In this document: positions 1-8,973 of the stretch, one piece after another
Layout of the letters: each line of letters begins with the position of its first letter
Position numbering within the stretch: position 1 is the first letter of the stretch
From: Campylobacter sp. RM10537
GTDB taxonomy: Bacteria; Campylobacterota; Campylobacteria; Campylobacterales; Campylobacteraceae
Direction: 5' to 3'
Assembly (NCBI RefSeq): GCF_022369435.1
Contig: NZ_CP059597.1
Location: forward strand, 1,364,001 to 1,428,000
Length of the DNA stretch: 64,000 nt
Notes under the pieces: generated by a model
The model's input: the letters and a program-made list of their open reading frames with translations, nothing else
Databases searched by the model: none
Told to the model about the DNA's origin: nothing
Position numbers and translations under genes: made by a program

Positions 1-19
1 AGGTTTTTTACTTTTAGCC

Positions 20-226
20 ATGAAAAAATTTCAAATGAGTTTAAATTTTTGGTTAATGATTGCATCTTGGATTTTAATTTTAGCATTAGCAATTTTTCAT
101 TTTATACAGTTTAAAAAAGCTCGCAGAATAAGACGTTATATTGCTTTTAGATGGATGAGTTTTTTGATTTTATTTTGTGAAATGTTATTGTTATTTTTGC
201 CTTTTGTTTTAAAAAAATATTTATAA
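20..226 (+). CDS. small two-helix membrane protein, function unknown
   Basis: A 68-residue protein with two hydrophobic segments (about residues 10-28 and 44-66) separated by a strongly basic stretch (KKARRIRR), so the loop is probably cytoplasmic. The stop codon lies one base before the rsmE start, which indicates co-transcription. It matches in position the small membrane protein that precedes rsmE in C. jejuni (Cj0157c, from memory). No catalytic motif is visible and I do not assign a function. Confidence 0.7.
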   Translation: MKKFQMSLNFWLMIASWILILALAIFHFIQFKKARRIRRYIAFRWMSFLILFCEMLLLFLPFVLKKYL

Positions 227-227
227 A

Positions 228-884
228 ATGCAATTTTTGTATCATGAGCAGGCTGGTGAGGAAATTTTAAAATTAAAAGGTGAAGAATTTGCTCATTTAA
301 AGGCAAGAAGGGTTAAAGAAAACGAAATATTAATTTTAAGAAATTTAAAGGATAAGTTTGCTTATACCTATAAAATTTCTAATGTGGAACGTCATTCTTG
401 CCAATTGCATTTTTTAGGTAAGGAAAATAAAACAACATATAAAAATACCGCTTTAAATTTAGCTTTAGCTGTGATAGATATCAAGATTTTAGAAAAAACA
501 CTTCCTTTTTTAAATGAACTTGGGGTCGAAACTTTACATCTTGTTTTTACTGATTTTTCGCAAAGAAATTTCAAAATAGATTTAAGTCGCTTTGAAAAAA
601 TTATCATCGCATCTTGTGAACAATGCGGAAGAGAAAGTAAAATGAAAATACAAATTTATAACCATGTAAAAGATTTTTATGAAAAATTTCCAGAAGCTGT
701 TTTGGTTGATTTTGAAGGAGAAGTAAAGGAATTTGATTTAAATAAAATTTATTTTGTGGGTCCTGAAGGAGGATTTAGTCAAAGTGAGAAACAAATTTTT
801 AAAGAAAAAATTAGATTGAAAGCTCAAAATATTCTTAAAAGTCAAACTGCTATTATATCAATTGCCTCAAAAATACTTCTTTAA
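228..884 (+). CDS. rsmE: 16S rRNA (uracil1498-N3)-methyltransferase RsmE
   Basis: SPOUT-class methyltransferase that methylates U1498 of 16S rRNA in the 30S subunit, using SAM. The N-terminal ~70 residues fit the PUA-like RNA-binding domain; the C-terminal half holds the knot motif VGPEGGFSQSE (about residues 177-187) and a final SAM-loop segment NILKSQTAI. That last motif departs from the usual ILRxETA (K for R, Q for E), as I recall the family. 218 residues is slightly short for RsmE. It starts one base after the preceding membrane protein and is followed by an 80-base gap carrying the rpmE promoter. Confidence 0.88.
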   Translation: MQFLYHEQAGEEILKLKGEEFAHLKARRVKENEILILRNLKDKFAYTYKISNVERHSCQLHFLGKENKTTYKNTALNLALAVIDIKILEKTLPFLNELGVETLHLVFTDFSQRNFKIDLSRFEKIIIASCEQCGRESKMKIQIYNHVKDFYEKFPEAVLVDFEGEVKEFDLNKIYFVGPEGGFSQSEKQIFKEKIRLKAQNILKSQTAIISIASKILL

Positions 885-923
885 AAAACACTTAAATTAA
901 TCTAATTTTTATATTATATTTAC

Positions 924-929
924 TATAAT
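924..929 (+). promoter_or_regulatory. -10 box upstream of rpmE
   Basis: A perfect TATAAT lies 36 bases before the rpmE start, in the only sizeable gap of this gene run. There is no clear -35 element but the upstream DNA is T-rich, as is usual for Campylobacter sigma-70 promoters. It probably drives rpmE, rsmI and the downstream rRNA methyltransferase. Confidence 0.6.
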
Positions 930-964
930 CACCGTTTATTGTTTTATTTTTTTAAGGAAAAGTT

Positions 965-1165
965 ATGAAAAAAGAAATTCACCCAGAATATGTAGAATGT
1001 AAAGTTAGTTGTGCTTGTGGCAATACTTTTGTAACTAAGTCTAATAAAAATGAATTAAGAGTAGATATTTGTTCGAGTTGTCATCCTTTTTTTACAGGAA
1101 GTGAAAAAATAGTTGATGCTGCAGGTCGTGTAGAGAAATTTAAGAAAAAATACGCAATGCAATAA
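965..1165 (+). CDS. rpmE: 50S ribosomal protein L31 (zinc-binding type)
   Basis: 66 residues, normal length for L31. It carries the C-plus type zinc ribbon: a CACG segment near residues 17-20 and a CSSC segment near residues 36-39, so it should bind zinc rather than being the zinc-independent paralogue. The RBS AAGGAAAAG lies just before the ATG. rsmI starts three bases after the stop, so the two are translated from one mRNA. Confidence 0.96.
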   Translation: MKKEIHPEYVECKVSCACGNTFVTKSNKNELRVDICSSCHPFFTGSEKIVDAAGRVEKFKKKYAMQ

Positions 1166-1167
1166 TT

Positions 1168-1992
1168 ATGCTCTATTTTATTCCTACTCCGATAGGAAAT
1201 TTAGGCGATATATCTTTTCGTGCTTTAGAGCTTTTAAAGACTTGTGAAATTTTTTTTTGCGAAGATACAAGAATAAGCAAGTCTTTGCTTTTATCACTTT
1301 CTCATAAATTTAAAATTGATTTTAAAACTAAAAAAATGATTTCTTTTCATTCTCATAATGAAAAGGAAATTTTAAAGAATCTAAATCCAGAAATTTTTTC
1401 TCAAGATATAGCTTTTTTAAGTGATGCAGGTATGCCAGGTATTAGCGATCCTGGGTATGCTTTAGTTGATTTTGCTTTGAAAAATGGTATTAAATTTGAA
1501 GTTTTACCAGGTGCAAATGCAGCTTTAGTTGCTCTTGTAAGTTCAGCTCTAAGTGAAAAAGAATTTGTTTTCATGGGTTTTTTAGCTAATAAAGGCAAAG
1601 ATCGTATAAAAGATATTCAAAGAGCTTTAAATCATTCTTATGCGAGTATTATTTATGAATCGCCTAAGCGAATTTTATCTTTGGTAGAGCAAATTTCTTT
1701 TATAGATGAAAATCGTGAAATTTTTGCAATAAAAGAAATTTCTAAAAAATTTGAAACAAAATTTAAAGGTAAAGCCAAAGAAGTTTTTAATGAACTAAAA
1801 GAAGCAAATTTGAATGGAGAATGGGTACTTGTTATTTCAAAAAATCATCAAAATTTAAATTATAATTCTTTATTAGAAAGTGATATTTTAGAGCTTGATA
1901 TTCCTCTGAAAACCAAAAGCAAACTTTTATCCAAAATCAATGGAAAAAGTCCAAAAGAAATTTATGCAAAACTGCTTTTAAGTCAAAATTAG
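1168..1992 (+). CDS. rsmI: 16S rRNA (cytidine1402-2'-O)-methyltransferase RsmI
   Basis: Tetrapyrrole-methylase-fold enzyme that 2'-O-methylates C1402 in the decoding centre of 16S rRNA. Family motifs are in order: TPIGNLGDISFRA at residues 7-19, FCEDTR near 30, SDAGMPGISDPGY near 85-97, and LPGANAALVAL near 112-122. 274 residues is the normal size. It follows rpmE by two bases, and another RNA methyltransferase gene follows 14 bases downstream, forming a ribosome-maturation cluster. Confidence 0.95.
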   Translation: MLYFIPTPIGNLGDISFRALELLKTCEIFFCEDTRISKSLLLSLSHKFKIDFKTKKMISFHSHNEKEILKNLNPEIFSQDIAFLSDAGMPGISDPGYALVDFALKNGIKFEVLPGANAALVALVSSALSEKEFVFMGFLANKGKDRIKDIQRALNHSYASIIYESPKRILSLVEQISFIDENREIFAIKEISKKFETKFKGKAKEVFNELKEANLNGEWVLVISKNHQNLNYNSLLESDILELDIPLKTKSKLLSKINGKSPKEIYAKLLLSQN

Positions 1993-2006
1993 ATACAATC
2001 AAATTT

Positions 2007-2690
2007 ATGATAGTTTATGGAAAACAAATATTTTTTTACATTCTAGAGCATCATAAAGATCTAATTAAAGAGCTTTATTTGGCTAAAGAATGCGATAAAG
2101 AAATTTTTAAGAAAATTGCAAATTTTGGATTTAAAATTAAAAAACTTGATTTTAAAACAGCTCAAGCTTATGCTAAAGGTGGAAATCATCAAGGTTTTTT
2201 ACTTGACATTGAAGAATATCAATTTAAAGAATTAACTTCCTTAAAAAAAAGCGATTTTATAGTGATACTTTGCGGTATTAGTGATGTTGGAAATATAGGT
2301 TCTATTGCACGAACTAGCTATGCTTTAGGAGCTGGTGGAATTATTTTTATTGGAGAAAGATTAAATATGGAGGGAGTGATACGTACAAGTAGTGGTGCGG
2401 CTTTGGATCTTGATATTGTTTTAAATCGTGATATTTTATCAGTTATAAATGAGTTAAAACAAGTTGGATTTAAAATTTTTGCTAGTGCAAATGGAGGAAA
2501 AGAAATTCATGATTTTAGATTTGAAAAAAACAAAAAAGCTCTCATTTTAGGAAGTGAGAGTTTGGGATTGAGCCAAAAAATAATAAATAAATGTGATGAC
2601 TGTTTAGGTATAAAGATGAAACATGGTTTTGATAGTCTTAATGTCAGCGCAGCTTTTGCAATACTTTGTGATAGGATGATAAATGCTTAA
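2007..2690 (+). CDS. rlmB: TrmH-family (RlmB-type) 23S rRNA 2'-O-methyltransferase
   Basis: SPOUT methyltransferase that ribose-methylates RNA, probably G2251 of 23S rRNA if it is a true RlmB. Three hallmark motifs are visible: DVGNIGSIARTSYALGA (about residues 91-107), LILGSESLGLS (about 175-185) and the C-terminal DSLNVSAAFAIL. 227 residues, with a short N-terminal substrate-binding domain. Family assignment is firm; the exact target nucleotide is inferred. It overlaps the next gene by 8 bases. Confidence 0.85.
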   Translation: MIVYGKQIFFYILEHHKDLIKELYLAKECDKEIFKKIANFGFKIKKLDFKTAQAYAKGGNHQGFLLDIEEYQFKELTSLKKSDFIVILCGISDVGNIGSIARTSYALGAGGIIFIGERLNMEGVIRTSSGAALDLDIVLNRDILSVINELKQVGFKIFASANGGKEIHDFRFEKNKKALILGSESLGLSQKIINKCDDCLGIKMKHGFDSLNVSAAFAILCDRMINA

Positions 2691-3624
2691 TTGGAAAAAA
2701 ATTGAAGATTTTAATTTAAAAGAAGTTGTGGATAAAACACAAATTGAACTTGATTTTTTAAATGCCTTGATTAAAAAAGATTTTTCAACTTTGCACCGTT
2801 TTAATGTAAAAGGTTTTATAAAAATTTTGAGTCGAGAATATGATCTTGATTTTACTGATTTTAATGAAGAATACGAAGCTTATTTAAATGAAAATAATTT
2901 AAATACCATTAAAAATAATAATAATATAAAAATTACAACTCCAAAGCTTGATGCTTACCATCAAAAATCAACTAATTTTGCCGCTTTGATTATACTTTGT
3001 ATTATAGCTATTATTCTAGCTTTAGGAATTTATTATTTTGACACAATTAAAGGTTTTTTTAAAAACGAACAAAATAATTCTAGCACAGCAGTTGTAGATA
3101 TTATAGGACAGGCGCAAAATAATTTAAAATCTTTAGAAGGCAATGTAGTTGTAATTAATAATGAAACTAAAGAAAAATTAGATGAAAACGTAAGTTCTGA
3201 AATAATATCTAATGATCAAGATTCTCAAACACAAGGTCAAAATACAATTCAAGAAACAGATGAAAATATAACAATAGAAAATAATAAAACTGACGAAGAT
3301 ATTATACTTAAAGAACAAAATACTGAATTAGATAGTATTAATAAAAATGCTCATTTTAAAATTTCTACTAAAACTTGGATTGGTATTATTGAATTGCAAA
3401 AATATAAAAAAACAAGTTTTGTCAAAAGTCAAGATTTTACCCTTCCTTTAGATGTTGATCAGCTGGTTTTAACGGGTCCTTCTGCTTTAAGTATTATTGA
3501 TGAAAACAATAAAGAGCATCAATTTCCAGCTGGAAGCCCTAAACGCTTTTTAATTAAAGATGGTAAAATTAAAAATATTACATTAGCCGAATTTATGAAA
3601 TTTAATAAAGGCAGAGAATGGTAA
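2683..3624 (+). CDS. single-pass membrane protein with periplasmic C-terminal domain
   Basis: 313 residues. Residues 1-95 are cytoplasmic and hydrophilic, a single transmembrane helix follows at about 100-118, then a long Asn/Gln/Glu-rich low-complexity linker (about 125-220), then a folded C-terminal domain (about 225-313). This topology resembles RodZ-like proteins, but I see no convincing helix-turn-helix at the N-terminus. It overlaps the next gene by 7 bases, so the two products may work together. It matches in position the putative membrane protein Cj0152c of C. jejuni; function unknown. Confidence 0.8.
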   Translation: MLNWKKIEDFNLKEVVDKTQIELDFLNALIKKDFSTLHRFNVKGFIKILSREYDLDFTDFNEEYEAYLNENNLNTIKNNNNIKITTPKLDAYHQKSTNFAALIILCIIAIILALGIYYFDTIKGFFKNEQNNSSTAVVDIIGQAQNNLKSLEGNVVVINNETKEKLDENVSSEIISNDQDSQTQGQNTIQETDENITIENNKTDEDIILKEQNTELDSINKNAHFKISTKTWIGIIELQKYKKTSFVKSQDFTLPLDVDQLVLTGPSALSIIDENNKEHQFPAGSPKRFLIKDGKIKNITLAEFMKFNKGREW

Positions 3625-4424
3625 GAATATTTTTTTCCTTTTTCTTTTCTATACAGACGGTATTTGCGATTTCAAGTTTAGAATTAGCCCAAAATTTGGT
3701 TAATGATTCTAGTAAAAATTCTCAACTTAATCTTTTATTTGCAAATTCTTCTTATTTAGATGATAAGGGAAATTTAGATATTGCTAATATTTCAAGAGTT
3801 TTAAAAACCAATTCTTTACTTAATTTAAATTTGCCAAATTCTCAAACTTTAAAATTAAATTTTAGAGCAAAAGCTGATTCAGTTATTTTTTTTAAAATTT
3901 TATCTGATGCTTTGGTTGAGAGTGGATATGTTTATTTTATTCCTACAGAGTTAATTTTACATGAGGGAAATATTGATTATACAGTGCAAGTTGATTCCCA
4001 GTATATATTGGATCCAGGAACCTTGTATAGATTATTGAAAAAAAATTCAGTTTATATAGATGATATCAAACAAATTGGACCTTATTTTTATCAATATGAT
4101 TTAAATTTTGATAATGCAAAATTAGATACTAATGTTAACATTGCTTTAAATTCTTTAACTATTTTGGAAAGACCTCTTAAGGATTATATTTTCACAACTA
4201 AAAATGCCTCTAAATTAGTCATAGATGCAAGCGATGCTGATTTTTGGTTTCCTAAAATATTGTTTTTGGATAAAAATCTCAATTTAATTAAAAGTATAAA
4301 AAATAATAAACAAAATAATCATTTTGAAGAATTTATTCCAAGTGGGTCGGTTTATGTTATAGTAAGTGATATGTATAGTTTAGATAATATTCGTAGAGGT
4401 TTAAAGGTGCTTTTGAAAAAATAA
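3618..4424 (+). CDS. periplasmic protein of unknown function
   Basis: 268 residues with an N-terminal signal peptide (residues 1-17, hydrophobic FFSFFFSIQTVFA then SSLELAQ), so it is exported. The remainder is rich in Asn, Asp and Leu with no motif I recognise. Its coding region overlaps the preceding membrane-protein gene by 7 bases, suggesting translational coupling and a joint envelope role. Matches in position Cj0151c of C. jejuni (from memory). Confidence 0.78.
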   Translation: MVRIFFSFFFSIQTVFAISSLELAQNLVNDSSKNSQLNLLFANSSYLDDKGNLDIANISRVLKTNSLLNLNLPNSQTLKLNFRAKADSVIFFKILSDALVESGYVYFIPTELILHEGNIDYTVQVDSQYILDPGTLYRLLKKNSVYIDDIKQIGPYFYQYDLNFDNAKLDTNVNIALNSLTILERPLKDYIFTTKNASKLVIDASDADFWFPKILFLDKNLNLIKSIKNNKQNNHFEEFIPSGSVYVIVSDMYSLDNIRRGLKVLLKK

Positions 4425-4434
4425 AAGGAAAAAA

Positions 4435-5637
4435 ATGTTTGATGAAATTCGTTTTAATACTATAGAAAGATTGCCAAATTATGTTTTTGCAGAAGTTAAT
4501 GCAATAAAAATGAATGCAAGACGTTTAGGGAAAGATATTATCGATTTTTCTATGGGAAATCCAGATGGAAAGACTCCGCAGCATATTATTGATAAATTAT
4601 GCGAAAGTGCTAATAAAGATAAAACCTCAGGTTATTCCGCTTCAATTGGAATTTTTAAATTAAGATTAGCTATTTGTGATTGGTATCAAAGAAAATATAA
4701 TGTTAGCCTTGACCCTGAAACCGAAGTTGTTGCAACTATGGGCTCTAAAGAAGGATTTGTTAATCTTGCTAGAGCAATTATTAATCCAGGTGATGTAGCC
4801 ATAGTTCCAACTCCTGCTTATCCTATACATACTCAAGCTTTTATTATAGCTGGGGGCAATGTAGTTAAAATGCCTTTGATCTATAATGAAAACTTTGAAT
4901 TAGATGAAGATAAATTCTTTCAAATTTTAAACACAACCTTACAAGAAAGTGTTCCAAAACCTAAATATTTAGTTGTTAATTTTCCGCATAATCCTACAAC
5001 AGTAATTTGTGAAAAAAGTTTTTATGAAAAATTAGTTCAAATTGCAAAAAAAGAAAGGTTTTATATTATTTCAGATATTGCCTATGCTGATTTAACATAT
5101 AATTCTTACAAAACTCCATCAATTTTAGAAATCGATGGTGCTAAAGATGTAGCTGTAGAAACTTATACTCTTTCAAAATCTTATAATATGGCTGGTTGGA
5201 GAGTGGGTTTTGTAGCAGGAAATAAGCGTTTAATTAATGCTTTAAAAAAAATTAAATCTTGGTTTGATTATGGCATGTATACTCCAATACAAGTAGCAGC
5301 AACCGTTGCGTTAAATTCTGATCAAAGTTGTGTTGAAAAAATTAGATTAAATTATGAAAAAAGAATGCAGGTTTTAATCGAGTCTTTTTCTAATATAGGT
5401 TGGAATTTATCAAAACCTAAAGCAAGCATGTTCGTTTGGGCAAAACTTCCACCTCAAAAAGCTTATTTAAAAAGTTTAGAATTTTCAAAGCAACTTTTAC
5501 AAGAAGCTAATGTGGCTGTTAGCCCAGGAGTTGGCTTTGGAGAAGCTGGCGATGATTATGTGCGTATTGCTTTAATAGAAAATGAAAATCGCATACGTCA
5601 AGCTTCCAGAAATATAAAAAAATATCTTAAAGAATAA
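4435..5637 (+). CDS. PLP-dependent class I/II aminotransferase
   Basis: 400-residue fold-type I aminotransferase. The PLP lysine lies in YTLSKSYNMAGWRVG (Lys about residue 247); the aspartate of SDIAYADL and the asparagine of NFPHNPTT are the usual PLP contacts, and the C-terminal YVRIALIEN holds the substrate-carboxylate arginine. The family includes alanine, aspartate and LL-diaminopimelate aminotransferases. It lies 2 bases before homoserine dehydrogenase, which supports a role in aspartate-family amino acid metabolism, but substrate cannot be fixed from sequence. RBS AAAGGA precedes the ATG. Confidence 0.88.
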   Translation: MFDEIRFNTIERLPNYVFAEVNAIKMNARRLGKDIIDFSMGNPDGKTPQHIIDKLCESANKDKTSGYSASIGIFKLRLAICDWYQRKYNVSLDPETEVVATMGSKEGFVNLARAIINPGDVAIVPTPAYPIHTQAFIIAGGNVVKMPLIYNENFELDEDKFFQILNTTLQESVPKPKYLVVNFPHNPTTVICEKSFYEKLVQIAKKERFYIISDIAYADLTYNSYKTPSILEIDGAKDVAVETYTLSKSYNMAGWRVGFVAGNKRLINALKKIKSWFDYGMYTPIQVAATVALNSDQSCVEKIRLNYEKRMQVLIESFSNIGWNLSKPKASMFVWAKLPPQKAYLKSLEFSKQLLQEANVAVSPGVGFGEAGDDYVRIALIENENRIRQASRNIKKYLKE

Positions 5638-5639
5638 TC

Positions 5640-6887
5640 ATGAAAGTAGCGATTTTAGGTTATGGAACCGTAGGTAGCGCAGTTGTTAAAACTTTACTAG
5701 AAAATCAAAAGATAATTAAGGCTAGATGTGGACAGGATATTATTCCAGTAATTGCTTTAGCAAAAACTCCAAAAAATAATGCTTTAATTCCAATAACAAC
5801 AAATGTCAATGAAATTTTAAATCGAGATGATATCGATGTTTTTGTTGAGCTTATGGGTGGAATCGATAAACCCTATGAACTTATAAGTGAAATTTTAAAA
5901 AAAGGAAAAAGTGTTGTAACAGCTAACAAAGCTTTATTAGCTTATCATCGTTATGAGCTTGAAAATTTAGCTAAAAATTTAGCATTTGGGTATGAAGCTA
6001 GTGTGGCTGGAGGTATTCCAATTATTAAAGTTTTAAAAGAGGGCTTAAGTGCTAATAATATTATAAGCATAAAAGGTATTTTAAATGGTACCTGTAATTA
6101 TATTTTAACTTGTATGCAAGAGGGAATGGATTTTAACAAGGCCTTAAAAAAAGCTCAAGAATTAGGTTATGCCGAATCAGATCCAAGTTTTGATATACAA
6201 GGTAAAGATGCTGCCCATAAGCTTTTAATTTTAGCCAGTATTGCTTATCATTTGGATGCCAAGCCTGAAGATATTTTAATTGAAGGTATTGAAAACATAG
6301 GATCTGAAGATATGTATTTTGCTAAAGAGTTTGATTTTACAATTAAACTTTTAGGTATTGCTAAGTTAAAGAATTCTTGTGTAGAATTGAGAGTTCATCC
6401 TACTATGATCAGCAAGGATAAAATTCTCTCAAAAGTAGATGGCGTGATGAATGCGATTTCTATTGAAGGAGATTTGCTAGGAGAAAGTTTATATTATGGA
6501 GCTGGAGCTGGAGGAATGGCAACTGCAAGTGCTGTTATTTCAGATCTAATTGATGTTGCAAAGGAAAATCTTAGATCACCTATGTTAGGTTTTAGAAAAA
6601 ATATTGAATTTAAACTTTTAAAACAAGATGAAATTTATACAAAATATTATTTAAGAATTAAAGTTGAAGACAAAATAGGCGTGCTATCTGAAATCACACA
6701 ACTTATGTCTAAAAATTTAATTTCAATAGATAGTTTTTTACAAAAATCTAAAAAAGATGAAAACTATACAACTTTATTTTTTACCACACATTTTACTTAT
6801 GAAAAAAGTATCAAAGCCTTGATTAAAATATTAGAAAAACAAGACTTTGTTAAAGATAAGCCTTTTATGATGCGTATAGAAGAGTAA
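5640..6887 (+). CDS. hom: homoserine dehydrogenase
   Basis: Reduces aspartate semialdehyde to homoserine with NAD(P)H, the branch to threonine and methionine. The N-terminal Rossmann motif ILGYGTVGSAVV occupies residues 5-16; the catalytic domain includes GILNGTCNYIL and GYAESDPSFDIQGKDAAHK (about 150-190), and an ACT regulatory domain fills the last ~85 residues, so feedback inhibition by an amino acid (typically threonine) is expected. 415 residues is typical of the monofunctional enzyme. It is tightly linked to the aminotransferase before it and yraN after it. Confidence 0.95.
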   Translation: MKVAILGYGTVGSAVVKTLLENQKIIKARCGQDIIPVIALAKTPKNNALIPITTNVNEILNRDDIDVFVELMGGIDKPYELISEILKKGKSVVTANKALLAYHRYELENLAKNLAFGYEASVAGGIPIIKVLKEGLSANNIISIKGILNGTCNYILTCMQEGMDFNKALKKAQELGYAESDPSFDIQGKDAAHKLLILASIAYHLDAKPEDILIEGIENIGSEDMYFAKEFDFTIKLLGIAKLKNSCVELRVHPTMISKDKILSKVDGVMNAISIEGDLLGESLYYGAGAGGMATASAVISDLIDVAKENLRSPMLGFRKNIEFKLLKQDEIYTKYYLRIKVEDKIGVLSEITQLMSKNLISIDSFLQKSKKDENYTTLFFTTHFTYEKSIKALIKILEKQDFVKDKPFMMRIEE

Positions 6888-6888
6888 A

Positions 6889-7227
6889 ATGGGATTAAAA
6901 GCTTATCTTGATGGAATTAAAGGAGAAGATCAAGCTTGTATTTTTTTAAAAAAACATAAATTTACTATTTTAGAGAGGAATTTTCATTCTAAATTTGGTG
7001 AAATTGATATTATCGCTATAAAAGATGATATATTGCATTTCATAGAAGTTAAATTTACCCAAAATAGCTATGATATTTATGAACGTTTTGATTATAATAA
7101 ATATCAAAAAATCATCAAAACTATTAAAGTTTATCTATTGAAAAAAAGATTAAATAATGATTTTCAAATTGATCTAATTTGCGTTAAAAATAATATAATA
7201 GAATTTATTGAAAATGTTAGTTTTTAA
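6889..7227 (+). CDS. YraN/UPF0102 family endonuclease-like protein
   Basis: 112 residues with the YraN signature: GEDQACIFLKKH near the N-terminus, then FGEIDIIA and FIEVKF, which reproduce the D...ExK core of PD-(D/E)XK nucleases (Asp in EIDIIA, Glu and Lys in EVK). The family is widespread and poorly characterised; nuclease activity is inferred from the fold. One base after hom, so in the same operon. Followed by a short gap before trxA. Confidence 0.85.
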   Translation: MGLKAYLDGIKGEDQACIFLKKHKFTILERNFHSKFGEIDIIAIKDDILHFIEVKFTQNSYDIYERFDYNKYQKIIKTIKVYLLKKRLNNDFQIDLICVKNNIIEFIENVSF

Positions 7228-7283
7228 GCTGATATTTAAAAAAATAAATTAAAATTAGATAAAACTACGAAAGGAATAAAAAA

Positions 7284-7598
7284 ATGGGAAAGTATATAGA
7301 ATTAACTTCTGAAAATTTTTCACAAGTAAAAGAAGGTGTCGCGTTAGTTGACTTTTGGGCTCCTTGGTGCGGACCTTGCAGAATGCTTGCTCCTGTAATT
7401 GATGAACTTGCAAATGATTTTGAAGGAAAAGCAAAAATTTGTAAAATCAATACAGATGAACAAGGTGATTTAGCAGCAGAGTATGGAGTAAGATCAATTC
7501 CTACTTTAATATTTTTTAAAAATGGAGAGGTTGTAGATCAACTTGTAGGTGCGCAATCAAAACAAGCTATCACTGATAAACTTAATTCTCTACTTTAA
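7284..7598 (+). CDS. trxA: thioredoxin
   Basis: 104-residue cytoplasmic thioredoxin that reduces protein disulfides and donates electrons to reductases. The active site WCGPC sits at residues 28-32 and the cis-proline at RSIPT (about 72-76), all standard. RBS AAAGGAAT lies before the ATG. The partner reductase trxB is the next gene, but a strong hairpin separates the two, so each is likely transcribed largely on its own. Confidence 0.97.
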   Translation: MGKYIELTSENFSQVKEGVALVDFWAPWCGPCRMLAPVIDELANDFEGKAKICKINTDEQGDLAAEYGVRSIPTLIFFKNGEVVDQLVGAQSKQAITDKLNSLL

Positions 7599-7602
7599 TC
7601 TT

Positions 7603-7628
7603 AAAAAGCTAGTATATTCTAGCTTTTT
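7603..7628 (+). terminator. intrinsic terminator after trxA
   Basis: Perfect 10-bp stem (AAAAAGCTAG / CTAGCTTTTT) around a 6-base TATATT loop; the 3' arm ends in five T. It lies directly after the trxA stop and before trxB. Confidence 0.85.
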
Positions 7629-7726
7629 CAAATTTCAAATTTATACTAAATAATAATTTTTATTATCTACTATTAAGAATAATTTTTATATTATTATTAA
7701 CAAAAATAAAAATAAAAGGAAAATAT

Positions 7727-8665
7727 ATGTTAGATTTAGCAATTATAGGTGGAGGTCCAGCTGGTCTTAGTGCCGGTCTTTATGCAACTCGCGGTGGCTT
7801 AAAAAATGTAGTAATGTTTGAAAAAGGTATGCCAGGAGGGCAGATCACTTCAAGTTCTGAAATTGAAAATTATCCAGGTGTGGCGCAAGTTATGGATGGA
7901 ATTTCTTTTATGGCTCCTTGGAATGAACAATGTATGCGTTTTGGTCTTAAACATGAAATGGTCGGTGTGGAGCAAATTTTACAAAATGATGATAAAACTT
8001 TCACTATTAAATTAGAAGGTGGAAAAACAGAAACAGCAAAAGCCGTAATTGTTTGCACAGGATCAGCTCCAAAAAGAGCAGGTTTTAAAGGAGAAGATGA
8101 ATTTTTTGGAAAAGGAGTGAGTACTTGTGCAACGTGTGATGGATTTTTTTATAAAAATAAAGAAGTAGCCGTTTTAGGTGGTGGAGATACAGCATTAGAA
8201 GAATCTTTATATCTTGCTAATATTTGTTCTAAAGTTTATCTTATCCATCGTAGAGATGAATTTAGAGCCGCTCCTTCAACGGTTGAAAAAGTAAAGAAAA
8301 ATGAAAAAATTGAATTGATCACTAGCGCGAGTATTGATGAAGTTTATGGTGATAAAATGGGTGTTAGCGGAGTAAAAGTGAAGCTAAAAGATGGAAGCAT
8401 TAGAGATTTAAAAGTTCCAGGAATTTTTACTTTTGTTGGTTTAAATGTGAGAAATGAAATTTTAAAGCAAGATAATGGCCAATTTTTATGTTCTATGGAA
8501 GAAGGTGGGCAAGTGAGTGTTGATCTTAAAATGCAAACGAGTGTTTCTGGGCTTTTTGCTGCAGGAGATTTGAGAAAAGATGCTCCAAAGCAAGTTATTT
8601 GTGCTGCAGGAGATGGGGCTATAGCTGCACTTAGTGCTATGGCTTATATAGAAAGCCTGCATTAA
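7727..8665 (+). CDS. trxB: thioredoxin reductase
   Basis: 312-residue NADPH- and FAD-dependent enzyme that reduces thioredoxin. In order: FAD-binding [12 protein letters not shown] (residues 7-18), redox-active CATCD (about 133-137), NADPH-binding [10 protein letters not shown] (about 150-160) and the terminal FAD motif GLFAAGDLR. All catalytic residues are present. RBS AAAAGGAAAAT precedes the ATG. A palindromic terminator follows the stop and closes this conserved gene run. Confidence 0.97.
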   Translation: MLDLAIIGGGPAGLSAGLYATRGGLKNVVMFEKGMPGGQITSSSEIENYPGVAQVMDGISFMAPWNEQCMRFGLKHEMVGVEQILQNDDKTFTIKLEGGKTETAKAVIVCTGSAPKRAGFKGEDEFFGKGVSTCATCDGFFYKNKEVAVLGGGDTALEESLYLANICSKVYLIHRRDEFRAAPSTVEKVKKNEKIELITSASIDEVYGDKMGVSGVKVKLKDGSIRDLKVPGIFTFVGLNVRNEILKQDNGQFLCSMEEGGQVSVDLKMQTSVSGLFAAGDLRKDAPKQVICAAGDGAIAALSAMAYIESLH

Positions 8666-8670
8666 TATTT

Positions 8671-8695
8671 TTAGGTTAGAAAATTTCTAACCTAA
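8671..8695 (+). terminator. terminator after trxB
   Basis: Near-perfect palindrome: TTAGGTTAGAAA and TTTCTAACCTAA around one base, followed by TTTTG. It lies just after the trxB stop. Confidence 0.75.
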
Positions 8696-8873
8696 TTTTG
8701 ATAATTATAAAAATCTTCTTTCAAAAATAAAAATAATTTATTTTAAAAATTTTTTACATTAATACAGAAGTATTGCTTAAATATTTAGCATTATTTTAAC
8801 TTCATTATTTAATAAATCAATTTATCAAAATTTTATACTAAAAAATTTATAAGAAATCTCATTATTTGTTATT

Positions 8874-8906
8874 GAATAATTAATAAGAGCTTAGAATAAT
8901 TAATAA
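8874..8906. repeat. 13-bp direct repeat, 20-bp period
   Basis: GAATAATTAATAA occurs at 8874-8886 and 8894-8906. The copies begin 20 bp apart, about two helical turns, and lie ~70 bp upstream of the -10 box. In such AT-rich DNA chance similarity is possible. Confidence 0.45.
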
Positions 8907-8955
8907 TTTTTATGATTTTATATGTAATATTTCTTAATTTCAGTGTAAATTAATA

Positions 8956-8973
8956 GGGGGGGGGGATTATAAT
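8956..8973 (+). promoter_or_regulatory. promoter with G10 homopolymer next to -10 box
   Basis: Ten consecutive G (8956-8965) are followed after two bases by a perfect TATAAT (8968-8973). The gene they would drive starts at 9003 with RBS AAGGAGAAAG. G tracts of this length are slippery in Campylobacter and underlie phase variation; this one lies where the -35/-10 spacer would be, so a change in length would alter promoter geometry rather than reading frame. Confidence 0.65.

Noticed and set aside
1-17. Possible end of an upstream gene (GTTTTTTACTTTTAG ending in TAG)
   Set aside because: Only five codons are visible; nothing identifies a protein.
7818-8015. Second open frame within trxB
   Set aside because: Same-strand shadow in another frame; trxB itself is intact and fully conserved.
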